This document shows, in pieces, positions 54,701-64,000 of a stretch of 64,000 nt of DNA (within the stretch, counting starts at the first letter, position 1; the number at the start of each line of letters is the position of its first letter). Below the pieces are notes generated by a model. The model was not told where the DNA came from and searched no databases. It saw only the letters and a program-made list of their open reading frames with translations. The DNA comes from Ophiostoma sp. CBS 140.51. Lineage: Eukaryota > Ascomycota > Sordariomycetes > Ophiostomatales > Ophiostomataceae. The DNA is taken from contig JANSLP010000012.1 in assembly GCA_029298735.1 (NCBI GenBank), forward strand, positions 230,255 to 294,254. Direction: 5' to 3'. Position numbers and translations under genes: made by a program.

Positions 54701-55864
54701 AACGGTTTGTAGGTCGAGCACTTTCCAATGCGGAAAGAAAGGTCGATATCTGATGGAGACGAGTTGAGAAGGGACTCGTAACCCTGGTAGCGAGAATTGA
54801 GGCGGATGAGGAGCACAATGAACATGTTGGGGTCCAGGTCCCAAGCCAACAACATCTGGGGCGAGAGCCCCAGGTCTGATGTCCGGATGGAGATTGCGAG
54901 GAGGTGAACTGCCGACACTTCGTTCATGCCAGATAGGACGCCAAAGTAGTACCCGTGCCGGCGAACTGCCTTGAGATCCTCGGAAATGCGCTCTTGTCGA
55001 GGATGCGGCTTTCCCATAGAGCTGTAGTACAGGATGCTGTTATCTTCGGCGTAGTCGGCGACTCCGGCGGCGTCATCATCATAGCCAGAGATGTAACCAA
55101 ACTCATCGTCGAATATCGCATCCATGTCACCAGGATCATTGTCAGACTTGGCGTTCTGGGATATCTTCGTCTTTGATGATAGTGTCGCAAGCTGAGTTGG
55201 CTGAGTGGTGTCATTGTCGCCATCGTAGCCACTGTCACGACCCATGCTGTATCTTGCGGCGGAAAGCTGGCCAGCGGCTCTGGTGAAAGCGCGGTTTTTT
55301 GGCCTGTCAGGAAAGGGAGATGGGCGTTTTGAGCTTTGGGGCGTGCTCTTGCCAACTCCGCCATCGCCGTCTTCACTGCTGCTATCATGAATAATGATAG
55401 CATCATCCTCAGTTGGCAACCTGCCAGTTCTGGACTTTTCTTGCTGGCGCAAAATTGCATTGTTCACCTGCTGAATGACGTCGGACAAGGTGCGAGCTTG
55501 GGTAATGCTCGCGACATCAGTGATGGCCTGGTCGCAGCCATCGGGAGCGTTCTCTACGGAGAGAAAGTAGGCTGTCGACTCGGGATAGACATCGATATCT
55601 AAAAAGCAGCAAAGTGTCAGTGCTCCAATCATAAAATGAAAATACTGCAGCTCATAGGGACTGCCTGTAATTTCTCGGTTCGTTGGATGTACCTCCACAG
55701 ATAATGTTCAACACCATTGGCTGGGCTAGGCCATTGAAGAGCAGCTCAACAATTACAACGTCATCATCGATGTCTTGCTGGATCTGCTTAACATGGGGAA
55801 GGGATCCAGAAGAGATCTGCGAGGAGATGGCTCCCACGTCGGCCACGAGTGCCCGTCTCGGCAT
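51730..55864 (-). CDS. PARP (ADP-ribosyltransferase) fused to a UBE2Q-like ubiquitin-conjugating domain
   Basis: Exons 55864-55693 and 55598-51730, with a 94-nt GTACAT...TTTAG intron, encode 1346 residues. The spliced N-terminus (DDDVVIVELLFNGLAQPMVLNIICG-DIDVYPESTAYFL) looks like an RWD-type fold. An acidic low-complexity stretch follows. Near residue 800 the PARP catalytic domain shows LAWHGSKIENWHSILRTGL and GRAFGNGIYFS, giving the NAD-binding His and Tyr. The position of the PARP1 Glu appears to be His in SPHYVVQHPNW, which suggests mono-ADP-ribosylation. After a Pro/Ala-rich linker, the last 170 residues form an E2 fold with the UBE2Q signature GGAMCMELLTSTGW, with catalytic Cys near residue 1271. 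PARP-UBC fusions are known in filamentous fungi; their substrates are poorly known. The intron also confirms the start exon. Confidence 0.88.
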
Positions 55865-57253
55865 GGCTCCTGGAGCTGATACGGGATGAGGTGGTGCAAG
55901 AGATGTGATGGGATGTTTTGATTTGTCTTTTAAAAAAAATCGATTCTTGAGTCGATGGTGTGATGTTCGGGAATGATATGGGTGCAAAACAAGATGAGGA
56001 CGAGTCGCGTTCTTGAAAATAAAGAACAGTGCTGATGATGGTTTCTGGTGAAAGGAGGCGTGGGGCCTAAATAGGAAAAAGAGAACAGGAGAAGGGCCGT
56101 TGAGATCAAGGTTCTGACTGATCAATAGGGCTTAGCCGTTGAGAAAGGCCCAAGTGAAGTACACAAGTAGCGGTTGGCGATGATGTACTGGTGACAATGG
56201 AATGACTTGCTTAGCACGCCTCTGTAAAGGGGGCACACCTTCTCGTCGCCTCTCTCCTGACGGAGATGATGCCAACAAGAAGCGAGCTTGTACAGCAGAG
56301 GAGAGAAGCCAAACGTCTCAATAGATGGGTCTCCGGAACTGTCAAGCAAAATCGGCTCGGCGGTGTCAAGACAGATGCACCACTACCAGAGTAAACATAG
56401 CCCCTGTGGCCCATTAAACGGGTCCTTCAAAGGGACAGGCCGGGCAAAGCTGCAATTCACTGAGGAAATGCAGTTTGGTCGAGTTGGGCCTTGTCTGTCG
56501 TGAGCTTTTTCTCGCAGAGCAGTCACCAGCGGGGTGTGAATGCGGTGCGGAAATGCCGGTGCATGTGTCTCAGTTGACTCTGTCTCTTGCCAAGTGTCGG
56601 ATGGGCGCGTTTGTTTTGAAAGTGATTGATCAGTGAGGGTGGAGATCGGTGGGTGGTGATGAAATAGGAGGTGTACAAAAGTCAACAAAAGAGAATAATA
56701 TTCTGGTGAAAGGGAGGGGAAGGTCTGGGGGCAACCTGGCCAGACCCTTCCTTCCTTCCTTGAAGTTGTTGCGTGTATTACTGTTTGTCGTTCCTCTCTC
56801 GTCAGAATGGAAGGCGCGACTGAGCGTCCAGAGGGAAAGTGCGGCTCAAACCCGTTAATTAGTTTATGCCCCACATTTCGTTAGCGGTCAACACGCCTGC
56901 CATGCGTCAAGACACACGCTTTACACCCGCACGAGCCCGCTATTTGATTTACGGTAGTGACCGTAGCTGCCCACAGCTCCGCTAAACGCCAACTGTTCTA
57001 TCCCACCACACCTACCACAACTCGGCCATCACAAACGACATCCCATCGCCAGACCGCAGGGAATAATCGACGCCACCCACGACAAACGTTACAACACCCA
57101 ATTAAAGCGGTCAGCATACGGCGGATAGTACACTGCAAACTCTGAAACCCTCCCCCATCGCGGCACCTCGTCGTCGGCCTTCCGATACCCCACCTCAATC
57201 GACTTCCTCCTTCTCTTCTCTCTCTTCTTGGGACAATCCAGCCACACACAGCC
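55865..57253. other. Divergent promoter region, PARP-E2 / COG-like gene
   Basis: A 1.4-kb head-to-head interval with no gene-like frame. The sequence before 57254 is C/T- and AC-rich (CCACACCTACCACAAC-type), as in a 5' leader. Confidence 0.45.
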
Positions 57254-58564
57254 ATGGCGTGGGACTCCAAAGCGGCGCTCGCGTCCCGGCGGCGAACAAA
57301 TAGTTCGGCCAGCCGGACATCGGCGTCATCAATCTTGACCCTGCAACAGAAGAACGGCACGCCCGTCCAGCCCAAATCCGCCCATGTGGCAGACCCCTTT
57401 CTACAAGACTTTCTCCAGCCCGGCTTTGACCCGGCAACCTACTGGAACACAGTACTGGGGGGAGGTGGCAGTATCAGTGCTGGTACTGGTGCATCCCGGA
57501 CAAGGTCGCCTGCACCCTCCTCCTCGGGCGCGGCAGGGCGTCTAGCGGCTGCGGCCAGCTCGGCCACAGCGACGGCCGACCGTGCCGCCCAGGCACAGGC
57601 GACCCTCTCCCAACTGGGTGCACACACATCACGACTCACGACGGTGCTGACACAATTGACCGACGACATCTTGCGGAGCGGGCGGCGGCTGGCGTACGAG
57701 GTGCAGCTGCTGCGGGGCGAGACGTTGGGGCTGGGCGAGGTTGTCGAAAAACACCTGGCGCTGCTTGACGAGACGGACAGCGGGATTGCGCCGGCCGAAG
57801 AAGCAAAGGGAGTGGCCGCAAATAAAGAGGAGGGCGAAGAAGGCACAGAGAGCGGCGCGGCGGCGGCGGCAGCAGCAGCAACAGCAGGAGACCCGACCGC
57901 ATCATCGTCAGAACCCCCATCCCTCGCCCAGCTCCGCATGCTGGCACAGGTGCGGTCACGCCTCGATGCCGTCATCCGCACCTTTGGCGAGGCCATGGAG
58001 TTTATCATGCCACCATCGGCCATTTCGGTGACGTCGTCGTTCCTGTCGGTATCCGGACCCGACCAGGAAAGCGGCGGCAGTGCTGCACGACGTGCCGGAG
58101 GAGGCCAAGACGCTGCAACGACGACGAGTATGGAGGATAAGGGCCAGAACATACTACGTGGCCTGCGCGACGAGATCACCCGCTTGCTGGAAGGTGCCAA
58201 TGTCAACGACGGCGCCGAAGCTGCCGCGGCACGTGTCGAGGCACTGCGCACACTGTGCCGCGTCTGGGCCGGCACGGCCGAGGAGAAGGCCCGGTTAAAG
58301 TTTATTGAGAGCTTGCAGCGCATGGTCGAGGACAAGCAAAAGGAGCTGGACCGCGAGCGGGAGCGTCTGGAGCGTCTACAAAAGGAGAAGCTGGAGCGGG
58401 AAAGCAGCCAAGGCAATGCATCCGGCAGCAGCGGTGGTGCTTCGTCTGCAGGTCAGGGCCAGCTGGATGGCTCGGCGGCTTCGGGCACTGGAGCGAGCAG
58501 AGGCTATGCAGCAGCGGGCTTGGGCTTCATTAGCCAGCTGCAAAAGATCCGGAGTGGCTTGTAG
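57254..58564 (+). CDS. Probable conserved oligomeric Golgi (COG) complex subunit, Cog7-like
   Basis: A single exon of 436 residues with ATG in the context GCCATGGCG. After a basic, Ser-rich N-terminus, residues about 46-68 read ADPFLQDFLQPGFDPATYWNTVLG, resembling the short opening motif of COG subunits. Two helical, coiled-coil-like stretches follow (ATLSQLGAHTSRLTTVLTQL... and LRMLAQVRSRLDAVIRTFGEAM), then a heavily charged helix (DKQKELDRERERLERLQKEK). Poly-Ala and Gly/Ser tracts interrupt them. Size and helix layout fit fungal Cog7, a Golgi vesicle-tethering subunit; Cog5 is less likely because its FLSPxFxPxxFAN signature is absent. The assignment is tentative. Confidence 0.55.
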   Translation: MAWDSKAALASRRRTNSSASRTSASSILTLQQKNGTPVQPKSAHVADPFLQDFLQPGFDPATYWNTVLGGGGSISAGTGASRTRSPAPSSSGAAGRLAAAASSATATADRAAQAQATLSQLGAHTSRLTTVLTQLTDDILRSGRRLAYEVQLLRGETLGLGEVVEKHLALLDETDSGIAPAEEAKGVAANKEEGEEGTESGAAAAAAAATAGDPTASSSEPPSLAQLRMLAQVRSRLDAVIRTFGEAMEFIMPPSAISVTSSFLSVSGPDQESGGSAARRAGGGQDAATTTSMEDKGQNILRGLRDEITRLLEGANVNDGAEAAAARVEALRTLCRVWAGTAEEKARLKFIESLQRMVEDKQKELDRERERLERLQKEKLERESSQGNASGSSGGASSAGQGQLDGSAASGTGASRGYAAAGLGFISQLQKIRSGL

Positions 58565-59753
58565 GTAAGGTACTAGAGACGGGCACGGTACGAATAGAGT
58601 TAAAGCATCCAAGCATCCATATCCTGGTATAATATGATAGCATGGGGGAAATAGAGCAGTAGCCTGTGGAAATACTGCTTATACATATAATTCAAAATAA
58701 TGTCTAACGCTTTTCACAAACGAACGCCGGGTCCATCACCATAATATGAGAGGACTGTAAAGTCTATATATACCATGCCAAAGCTTGTGTACCAAACAGC
58801 CAACAAGATCCCAAATGCTTCTATAAAAACAGAAAAAAAAATGCCGACAATTCCAAATCTATCGGTGAAAATGTACTCTATGTGGGCATAACTTCGTATA
58901 TGATGCCTTCTTTGATATCCTCGCAAATGAACTCCGTACGTCTTGATATTCTCTTCTTTCATGCTGCCCGAGCAGGATGTCCGTCTATTACCGTGGTCAG
59001 GAGACGAGGATGGTGAGGACAGTCTATCCATTGGAAACTCCTTCGTTTCTATGCATGCAAAAAAGTTTGTGACTTTTATGTTGTTTCTCTGGAAAAGAGA
59101 TATAGAAGGGAAAGGAGAAAAAAAAAGAGAAATAAGATAGAAAACAGTATAACCGGCTGTTCCAGGTAGAAAAGACAAGAAAAAAAAAAAAAAAAGGAAA
59201 ACAAGAAACTCCAACGTCGCCATGATGCCCCAGTCTTTTTGTCTTTCCCTCCATTATTACAGTCCCCCTGTGTTGACCCATTAGATTCCTCCGTGTTGAT
59301 GGAAGTCTCGTGAAATTAGGTGGCCTGGAAAGGATTGGAATAAAGAAAGGTTTAAAAGTAGAAATGAAAAAAGGTACAGTGCCGTACCGCAGTCGACCAA
59401 AATAGCCCAAATGAATCCCAAAAGTGTAAAAGATATGCAAGGCTCTAAGAACATGCTATACCGCGAAACGCGGACCCCGGCGGTCGCTTTCGTAAAACCC
59501 ATGTTTTTCTCCCGACGCAAGAAACAGTGACGCAAAAAAGAGGACAGAAAGACCACAACCCAGTCTTTACAGGAAAATGGGAAAACAGAGTCTAAGGAGG
59601 GTGGGTGACAAAGAAAAAGCAGCCAGTCGTGAACCGTATAGTAAAAGTCAACGCAAAAAGGGAATAGAGGAGTGGAATGGATGGCATGTGATGCCTAGAG
59701 CTGCGCAGGGCCCAGCTTATCGAGAGATATGGATGTGGTCTTCTCTCGCTGTA
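58565..59753. other. Intergenic between convergent genes
   Basis: No accepted gene. A minus-strand frame at 58714-59223 starts with a good ATG context but encodes a poly-Phe run from an A-rich tract (about 59178-59195) and shows no recognisable domain. The remainder looks like 3' UTR of both neighbours. Confidence 0.4.
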
Positions 59754-60336
59754 CTAGGCCAGGCGTTTTATTGTCGACCGCTCGAGTGCCTCCAGGAGCT
59801 CTGGGCGTTCTCTCAAGGCCTCCGCCGCATCGACATAGGTCATCCAACAGCGATCTCGTTTGCTCTTCTCGGGCCACTCGTTCTCCTCGCTGATGACAGT
59901 GCCCTCGTAGAATCGATACAGGGCCTTTTCGCGCTTCTTTGTTTTTGATGGTGCTTTTGGTGGGCGGCTTTCAACAATATCGCCCAGATCATACTCGATC
60001 TGGACAATGATGCCCGCCTCTTCCCAAGCTTCTCTCTGGGCGGCCGACTGGCAATCCTCGTCGGTCTCCCAGCCGCCCTTGGGCAGCACCCAGCCTTTTC
60101 TCCGGTCAGACTGGATGAGCAGGACAAACCGCTTGTCTTCGGTCAGAGGAACAACACCGGCCACGAGCCGTTCGCCTTTTGCGTTGTATCCTAAAGGGAG
60201 CGGGTGGTTAGTAAACGACACAGCAGAGGTAAAGGAAGGAAGCGAGAGCCTCCTAAGTTCGATAGGACCTACTTTGTTTTGACCGCCCGGTTCTTGACTC
60301 CATCGACCGGCTACTTGTCGTTGTACTTGATGCCAT
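59754..60336 (-). CDS. Nudix hydrolase, diphosphoinositol-polyphosphate phosphohydrolase (Aps1/DIPP type)
   Basis: Exons 60336-60273 and 60190-59754, with an 82-nt GTAGGT...TTTAG intron (CTAAC branch), encode 166 residues. Splicing creates the typical TGRSKQRYNAKGERLVAGVVPL opening. The Nudix box is at residues 59-81 (GGWETDEDCQSAAQREAWEEAGI), with the metal-binding REAWEE intact. KGWVLPKGGWE and the later LYRFYEGTV...EWPEKSKRDRCWMTYVDA fit the DIPP/Aps1 group. Such enzymes hydrolyse inositol pyrophosphates and diadenosine polyphosphates in the cytosol, linking to phosphate and polyphosphate balance. The start is the first ATG. Exon 1 is Ser-rich and short. Confidence 0.9.
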
Positions 60337-63300
60337 TTTGATGGACTTTGTGTGAAGAGGAGAGGTAGAGAAGATTGAAGAGGAAGAAGATCGAGGCGAT
60401 ATTCGGAAAGTGAAAATAGGGAGTCGTTCGTGGAGGTCGCAGAAGCTGATATGTTTCCTTGAACAAGCTTTCTTGGTGACGAGGAAAGCTGCAAGAAACG
60501 GCGGAGAATGTGGACTTCGAGATCAAACAACCGAAGAGAGGTGGTTGCGGAAAGGCGCGGCTACTTTATTGAACGAGCGGCATAGTCGTATCGATAGGGA
60601 GATAGATATTGGTAGATTAGGGTAATAGGGTTTGAAGGACGTCGTTTCGTTCGTCAGCAGCAAGCAAGGCTTTCACAGAATCGTGACAATCGATAGGGAT
60701 GATTGGTCGCGTGCGCTCGTAGACAAAGAACGTCTGCCTTTTTTTCTTTCCTTGTTCGATCGGGTTGTCCACCGCCAAATCTGTGTCCAGTTGCAAGCAC
60801 CGGTCTAGATTTCAGTGTCCTGTGGAACACAGAAAGTATTGCTTGTGTAACCGAAAGGTCTGAGGTATGTCCGGGGTCGAGGAGATTGCCAAGTGCGCGC
60901 AAATGCAAGAAAAAAGCTTGGGGGATGTATGAAGATGCGGCTGTGGCCCACACTATCTAATATGCGTGGCGCGATGAGGGGAGAGCTGTAGATCCTTTGT
61001 CGGCGACCCTGACAGAGTGCACTGGGGTCTCACGTCTGGTACAGGTGCGTGTTTTGGTGTTAAGGTGCTCGAGAAATTCGGAATTAGGCCGTAATAAGCG
61101 ACGGAGGGCCGGGACTGTTGGCGCGGAGGCAAACGTAAGGGAGGAGGAGAAATAAGCGTCGAGAAGCGCTAGATGGATGTGTTGTAATTGGGGAGATCTA
61201 GCTTCGTTTTTGCGTTTCTGCGTGGTGGAAGATCTGTCGACGAGAAAGCTTGGAATGCCGGCCCCTTTTTCTAAACTGACGTGAAGATGAGGGTGTTTGC
61301 GAGTCTCTGTGACTGGTGTCGAGGTAAAAAGGAGGACGTGCGTGATGACAAGACGTAACTTGTCGGCCGTAGTGTCAGATGCAAAGCGCTGCACTCTGTA
61401 GTACTGCTGTACCAGTGAAGCAGAAGCTCGGTCTTGGTGACAGGAGGAAGTGGCAAAAAAAAAAAGAGAAGCGGTGACGCGAAGACGTTTGAGCACAGTT
61501 GGACGCAATGCGTCAGAGGAGTATGTCAAAAGGAAACGTGGAGGGAAAAAAGGAAGAAAAAATATGATCCGGGTTGGGGCCAGAAAGAGCTGGGACGCAA
61601 ATGGGATTGCGAGTCGGAGGAACGGCGTAAGCTGGCCTAGACTGTGCAAGTAGTCACAAGAGCAGCCGTCGGTGGATGTTGGCACGAAGCGGCGGGCGCG
61701 GAGATGAAGGGGTGGTGATGGCAAAGGCCGTGGGCGTGTTGGGGATGTTTTGGATGTCGAGTTAATGAAAAGGAGCAATATATCTCTCCTGGCTGGAGAG
61801 CCCAGTTGATGACAGACGGAAGTCTCGTGCCATAGCAAAGGGAAGGTGCGAGGGGCAACACCCGATGGCGAGAGCTAGACTGATATATACAGAAAAAAAC
61901 GGTTCGAGGGACCGAATGGGCCAGGCCAAAAAAAAGTTGGAGCCAGGGTAAGAACGAGGGAGAAAAAAGGCCAGAAGAGCTAAGAAAAAAGGAAGCTACG
62001 AGTGGTTCGGGCAAAGCTTCGTTTTGGTGGTGCGTGGGTTGTAGTGACAGCTAACAATTTCTAAAGCTTTGTCCTTTTTTTCGTTGACACTTATTTTTCT
62101 TCCTCGTCTGTTCGGTTTTTTACTCTTTTTTCTTCCGTCGGTTTGGAGACTCCTTTTTTCGTCTATTTTTGTTGGTCGATGAGGCTTGCATACTATTTGC
62201 TGCTTCCGATTTATTTATTTATTTATATTTATTTTTTGCCCACTGCTCCTGCTGTGATACAAATTTTATTCCCTTCTTTTCTTCTGGACTCTCTTTACCA
62301 ATCGCAATGAAGAAGGCGCATACGACGCTGCAGTTGCATGGAGACACACACACTGAGACGCACCTGCCGCCAGTTGCGTGGGGTGTAATGAGTAAAAGGG
62401 GAACAGGAAAGTACGGACAGGGAGACCGAGCCAGAAAAGGAGGGAAGCAGCGATGCATGGCGAGAAGAGGCGAAAAGTAAGGCATCTAGAAGAGTGACTT
62501 GCGACAAGTTACCCCAAGCAGAGAATTGGGTCCAAGGTACTTTGCGGAGCACGTGCGAAAGTACCGGACAAGGTGACCTGACGCGGGGCTACGCTTTCCA
62601 ACTACCACCAAAACAGGAGATGGCAACACAGGCAATAGTCGTAATATTATTTACAATATTATTTGTGATATTTTATTTACTGTATTCCGTGGCTTCTAAT
62701 ATGGCAGGCGTGCCTTGCAGGTCAGGAAAGAACGACTCTCTCTCCGCACCCAGGGCTGCCAGGCCTGTCCGCGACTGGTCATGTGAGCATGATGCCTTGT
62801 GTGGTGTGCATGCTATTGATTTTGTGTTTGGCTATCACTCGCAAGAAGAAAATCCTCGTAAATTACGAGCATTACTTTGAAGTTTACTGCAGTAATATGT
62901 GCCCATCTGAATTGTCTTTTTCTTCGCCTCGGGCGAGCTAGGTCAGCCCAGCGGGAGAACCGGGCCTGTCGTTCTTTCCTCTCTTTCTTTGCCCAATTTA
63001 GATCGGTCGTTTTTTGGCGGCTTGGAAACAGAAGGAGCGACTGCTGTCGTGTGTCCCTGACCCCGCCAACCTCACCCCCCGGCATCGTCTCGTCTCTCCC
63101 TCGCTCTGACACTCCCTTTTCTTCCGCCTTTCAGTTTCTCTCCTCCGTCTCCTGTATTAAATGCTCCGGCCTTCTTTTCCACACATTTTCTAGCCTCTTG
63201 TTCCACACCCTCGACTTACCGCCAGCAGATGCTTTGTTCCTTTGAGGCACCGTCTGTCCTCACCGCCCCTCGCGTAAGTAACCAGATCGACCCCTCCCCC

Positions 63301-63567
63301 GTTATTTACTTCTTTGGAGCATTTCTGGGGCATTTTGCCCTCCATTTTGCCCATCTCCTTTGCCGCACCGCTTCCGCAGAACTCGCCCCTTGGACCGCCT
63401 CGGCGACGAGCTCGGCCTTTGCTGGTTTGGTCCGTGTTCTGGTGTTGACTTTTCCCCTGAATGGCCGTTCGGTTAGCCTCATATACAGTCATACCCAAAA
63501 GCACATACTCGTGCCACGCCCCACTTTTTATGGTCACTCGAAAAACTCGCACCAACAAGTTGGTGCT
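60337..63567. other. 3.2-kb intergenic region, Nudix promoter to transposon edge
   Basis: No certain gene. The first kilobase is the Nudix gene's upstream side. A 293-codon minus frame (60957-61838) is Ser/Arg/Leu low-complexity and unsupported. AT-rich words (62211-62240, 62641-62680) and a CTCGTAA-A-TTACGAG inverted repeat (62855-62869) occur. From 62910 to 63228 the + strand becomes pyrimidine-rich, like a fungal promoter, ahead of a possible short first exon at 63229-63273. Confidence 0.4.
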
Positions 63568-63599
63568 GGACACCATTTGGGCCGGACACCGTTTGGGCC
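63568..63599. repeat. Two tandem 16-bp units GGACACC(A/G)TTTGGGCC
   Basis: Adjacent copies differ at one position, and lie 89 bp past the transposase stop. They are likely subterminal transposase-binding repeats of the element. Confidence 0.75.
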
Positions 63600-63687
63600 A
63601 CCGAATTCAAAAAAAGAAAGTGGTGATGGTATTAAAAAATCAAAAACAACTCGAAAACAATAGATACAAACAAACAAACAATTGCTT

Positions 63688-64000
63688 TTACACCGCGTTT
63701 TTCCTGGCTCTCTTTTCAGCTTGTTTGGCCTCCTTTTCGGCCTTTTTTGCGGCCGCTGCGGCCTTTCTTTCATTCGCTTTGTCTTCCCGAATCTTCTTTT
63801 TTTCCTCCTTCTCTCTCTCGTTTTCCAGCCTTTTCTCCTCCCTTTCGACCACACGCCGCGCCTTAGCTAGTTCTTCTTCTTTTTTATCTATTTCATACTG
63901 GATTACCATGTTTCTCGAGTCCTCTACCGTAAGCGGGCCGCCAGACTGTACGGGCCTGTTTTTATGTGCCCTGGCTAGACGCCGTTGTTGTTCAGCCAGC
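63688..64000 (-). CDS. Transposase C-terminal part, pogo/Fot1-like (partial)
   Basis: The frame is open from the right edge for 103 residues to TAA at 63688-63690. It begins RRLARAHKNRPVQSGGPLTVED, matching the basic RxVQxGGxLTVxDxR segment typical of the C-terminal end of fungal pogo/Fot1 DDE transposases. A long Glu/Lys/Ala coiled coil (EEELAKARRVVEREEKRLEN..., KKAEKEAKQAEKRARKNAV) follows, as in those proteins. The DDE catalytic domain lies outside the window, so integrity cannot be judged. The alternative is an unrelated charged coiled-coil protein. Confidence 0.6.
   Translation of the reverse strand, partial: LAEQQRRLARAHKNRPVQSGGPLTVEDSRNMVIQYEIDKKEEELAKARRVVEREEKRLENEREKEEKKKIREDKANERKAAAAAKKAEKEAKQAEKRARKNAV

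Larger units (their letters stand above)
63550..64000 (-). mobile_element. Edge of a pogo/Fot1-like DNA transposon
   Basis: The transposase C-terminus enters from the right edge. Beyond its stop an AT-rich tail leads to two tandem 16-bp units, GGACACC(A/G)TTTGGGCC, at 63568-63583 and 63584-63599, and a CACCAAC-AA-GTTGGTG inverted repeat at 63550-63565. Such subterminal repeats next to a transposase fit an element end. The exact terminal inverted repeat cannot be proved because the other end is outside the window. Confidence 0.5.

Noticed and set aside
58714..59223. 169-codon minus frame with good ATG context and hydrophobic segments
   Set aside because: The N-terminal poly-Phe comes from an A-rich tract, no domain is seen, and it lies in the 3' region between convergent genes.
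60957..61838. 293-codon minus frame upstream of the Nudix gene
   Set aside because: Ser/Arg/Leu/Thr low-complexity from pyrimidine-rich sequence; no motif or splice support.

Overview
This window is nuclear DNA of a filamentous ascomycete, most likely a Pezizomycotina fungus of the Sordariomycetes type. The evidence is short spliceosomal introns (49-94 nt) with GT donors, AG acceptors and CTAAC/CTGAC branch points, a Zn(II)2Cys6 regulator, a fungal PARP-E2 fusion protein, a large Prs1-type PRPP synthetase, and pyrimidine-rich leaders. There are no bacterial operons, rRNA genes or CRISPR arrays, and I found no tRNA by eye.

Left part (1-21.7 kb). After a broken kinase-like gene at the left edge and about 4 kb without genes comes a run of accessory metabolic genes. 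In order they are a cytochrome P450, a divergent homogentisate 1,2-dioxygenase-like protein, a Zn2Cys6 transcription factor, an isochorismatase-fold hydrolase whose catalytic Cys is Ser, an alpha/beta hydrolase, a DHA2-type MFS transporter, a second and intact isochorismatase-fold hydrolase, and an NCS1 purine/cytosine-type permease. Enzymes, a regulator and two transporters together look like a catabolic (or specialised-metabolite) cluster for an aromatic or N-heterocyclic substrate. The octamer CCGGCCGG occurs in four intergenic regions of this stretch, and I did not see it elsewhere in the window, so it is a candidate cluster operator. The pathway itself cannot be named from sequence.

Middle part (21.8-40.2 kb). 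These are mostly housekeeping genes: an unknown gene with one in-frame TAG, PRPP synthetase, RNA polymerase III subunit Rpc17/Rpc9, an atypical Rho-like GTPase, tRNA pseudouridine synthase Pus3/Deg1 with a probable mitochondrial N-terminal extension, the GPI-GlcNAc-transferase subunit Gpi15/PIG-H, and a 1902-residue WD40/alpha-solenoid scaffold protein.

Right part (40.2-64 kb). An 11.5-kb interval has no convincing gene and is strongly purine-skewed on the + strand in its first third. It is followed by a PARP fused to a UBE2Q-like E2 domain, a probable COG-complex subunit, and a Nudix diphosphoinositol-polyphosphate phosphohydrolase. At the right edge is the C-terminus of a pogo/Fot1-like transposase with two tandem 16-bp repeats beside it.

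Limits: exon structures were built by hand from splice consensus and frame closure. Family calls come from motifs, not database searches.
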